Source: Lentisphaeria bacterium
GTDB lineage: Bacteria; Verrucomicrobiota; Lentisphaeria; Oligosphaerales; Oligosphaeraceae
Assembly: GCA_016287975.1 (NCBI GenBank)
Contig: JAEEXV010000418.1
Location: 1-24,095 of the forward strand
Length of the DNA: 24,095 nucleotides
Reading direction: 5' to 3'
Shown here: in pieces, positions 24,095-24,095 of the stretch
Numbering within the stretch: position 1 is the first letter of the stretch
Layout: every line of letters starts with the position of its first letter
Position numbers and translations under genes: made by a program
The notes under the pieces: generated by a model
What the model saw: the letters and a program-made list of their open reading frames with translations, nothing else
Told to the model about the DNA's origin: nothing
The model's database searches: none

Positions 24095-24095
24095 C

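Overview
The window (24,095 bases, GC-rich with strong G/C preference at third codon positions) looks like a chromosomal segment of a PVC-group bacterium, most plausibly Lentisphaeria/Kiritimatiellae. That placement is inferred from a bacterial V/A-type ATPase operon in E-A-B-D order and a very long leaderless surface-type protein with pre-peptidase-C-like beta modules, next to ordinary bacterial arginine, peptidoglycan and sugar genes. No rRNA, tRNA, CRISPR, transposase or phage gene was seen.

Layout, left to right. 1-1842 (-): N-terminal 614 codons of a large surface/secreted protein behind a strong sigma70-type promoter whose spacer is a perfect inverted repeat. 1843-2325: gene-poor spacer. 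2326-4598 (+): nfnA-nfnB, the two subunits of an electron-bifurcating NADH-dependent ferredoxin:NADP+ oxidoreductase. 4670-7335 (-): a divergent ClC transporter with two CBS domains, followed by argB. 7463-15846 (+): a co-directional run of ddl, a TRL-like lipoprotein, a DppA-type D-aminopeptidase, a Gfo/Idh/MocA oxidoreductase, pgi, a stand-alone 5'-3' exonuclease, an MTA/SAH-deaminase-type amidohydrolase and a PfkB sugar kinase. Hairpins and short tandem repeats sit in its spacers. 15849-17552: a divergent pair (beta-propeller glycosidase-like protein; endonuclease/exonuclease/phosphatase protein) around a palindromic shared -10 element. 17549-19345 (+): a GH36-like alpha-galactosidase. 19356-24094 (-): V/A-type ATPase E (partial), A, B, D and a universal stress protein. 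The rotor/stator genes (I, K) that follow D in related operons are absent here.

Main observations. (1) The tetranucleotide CCGG is almost absent (none in the 4.7 kb ATPase block, none in the 1.8 kb GH36 gene, four in about 8 kb of coding sequence from ddl to pfkB). It is much more frequent in the 15849-17552 divergent pair, which suggests genome-wide avoidance of a restriction/methylation site and a recently acquired island. (2) A family of 9-bp tandem repeats occurs in two spacers, and in one the atpA stop codon lies inside the array and is made by one base change in the repeat. (3) A 12-bp palindrome appears to act as a bidirectional -10 element with matched leaders on both sides. (4) Genes fall into two initiation classes, with a clear Shine-Dalgarno or with a C-rich leader without one.

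All family assignments are by eye from protein motifs. No database search or computed statistic supports them.
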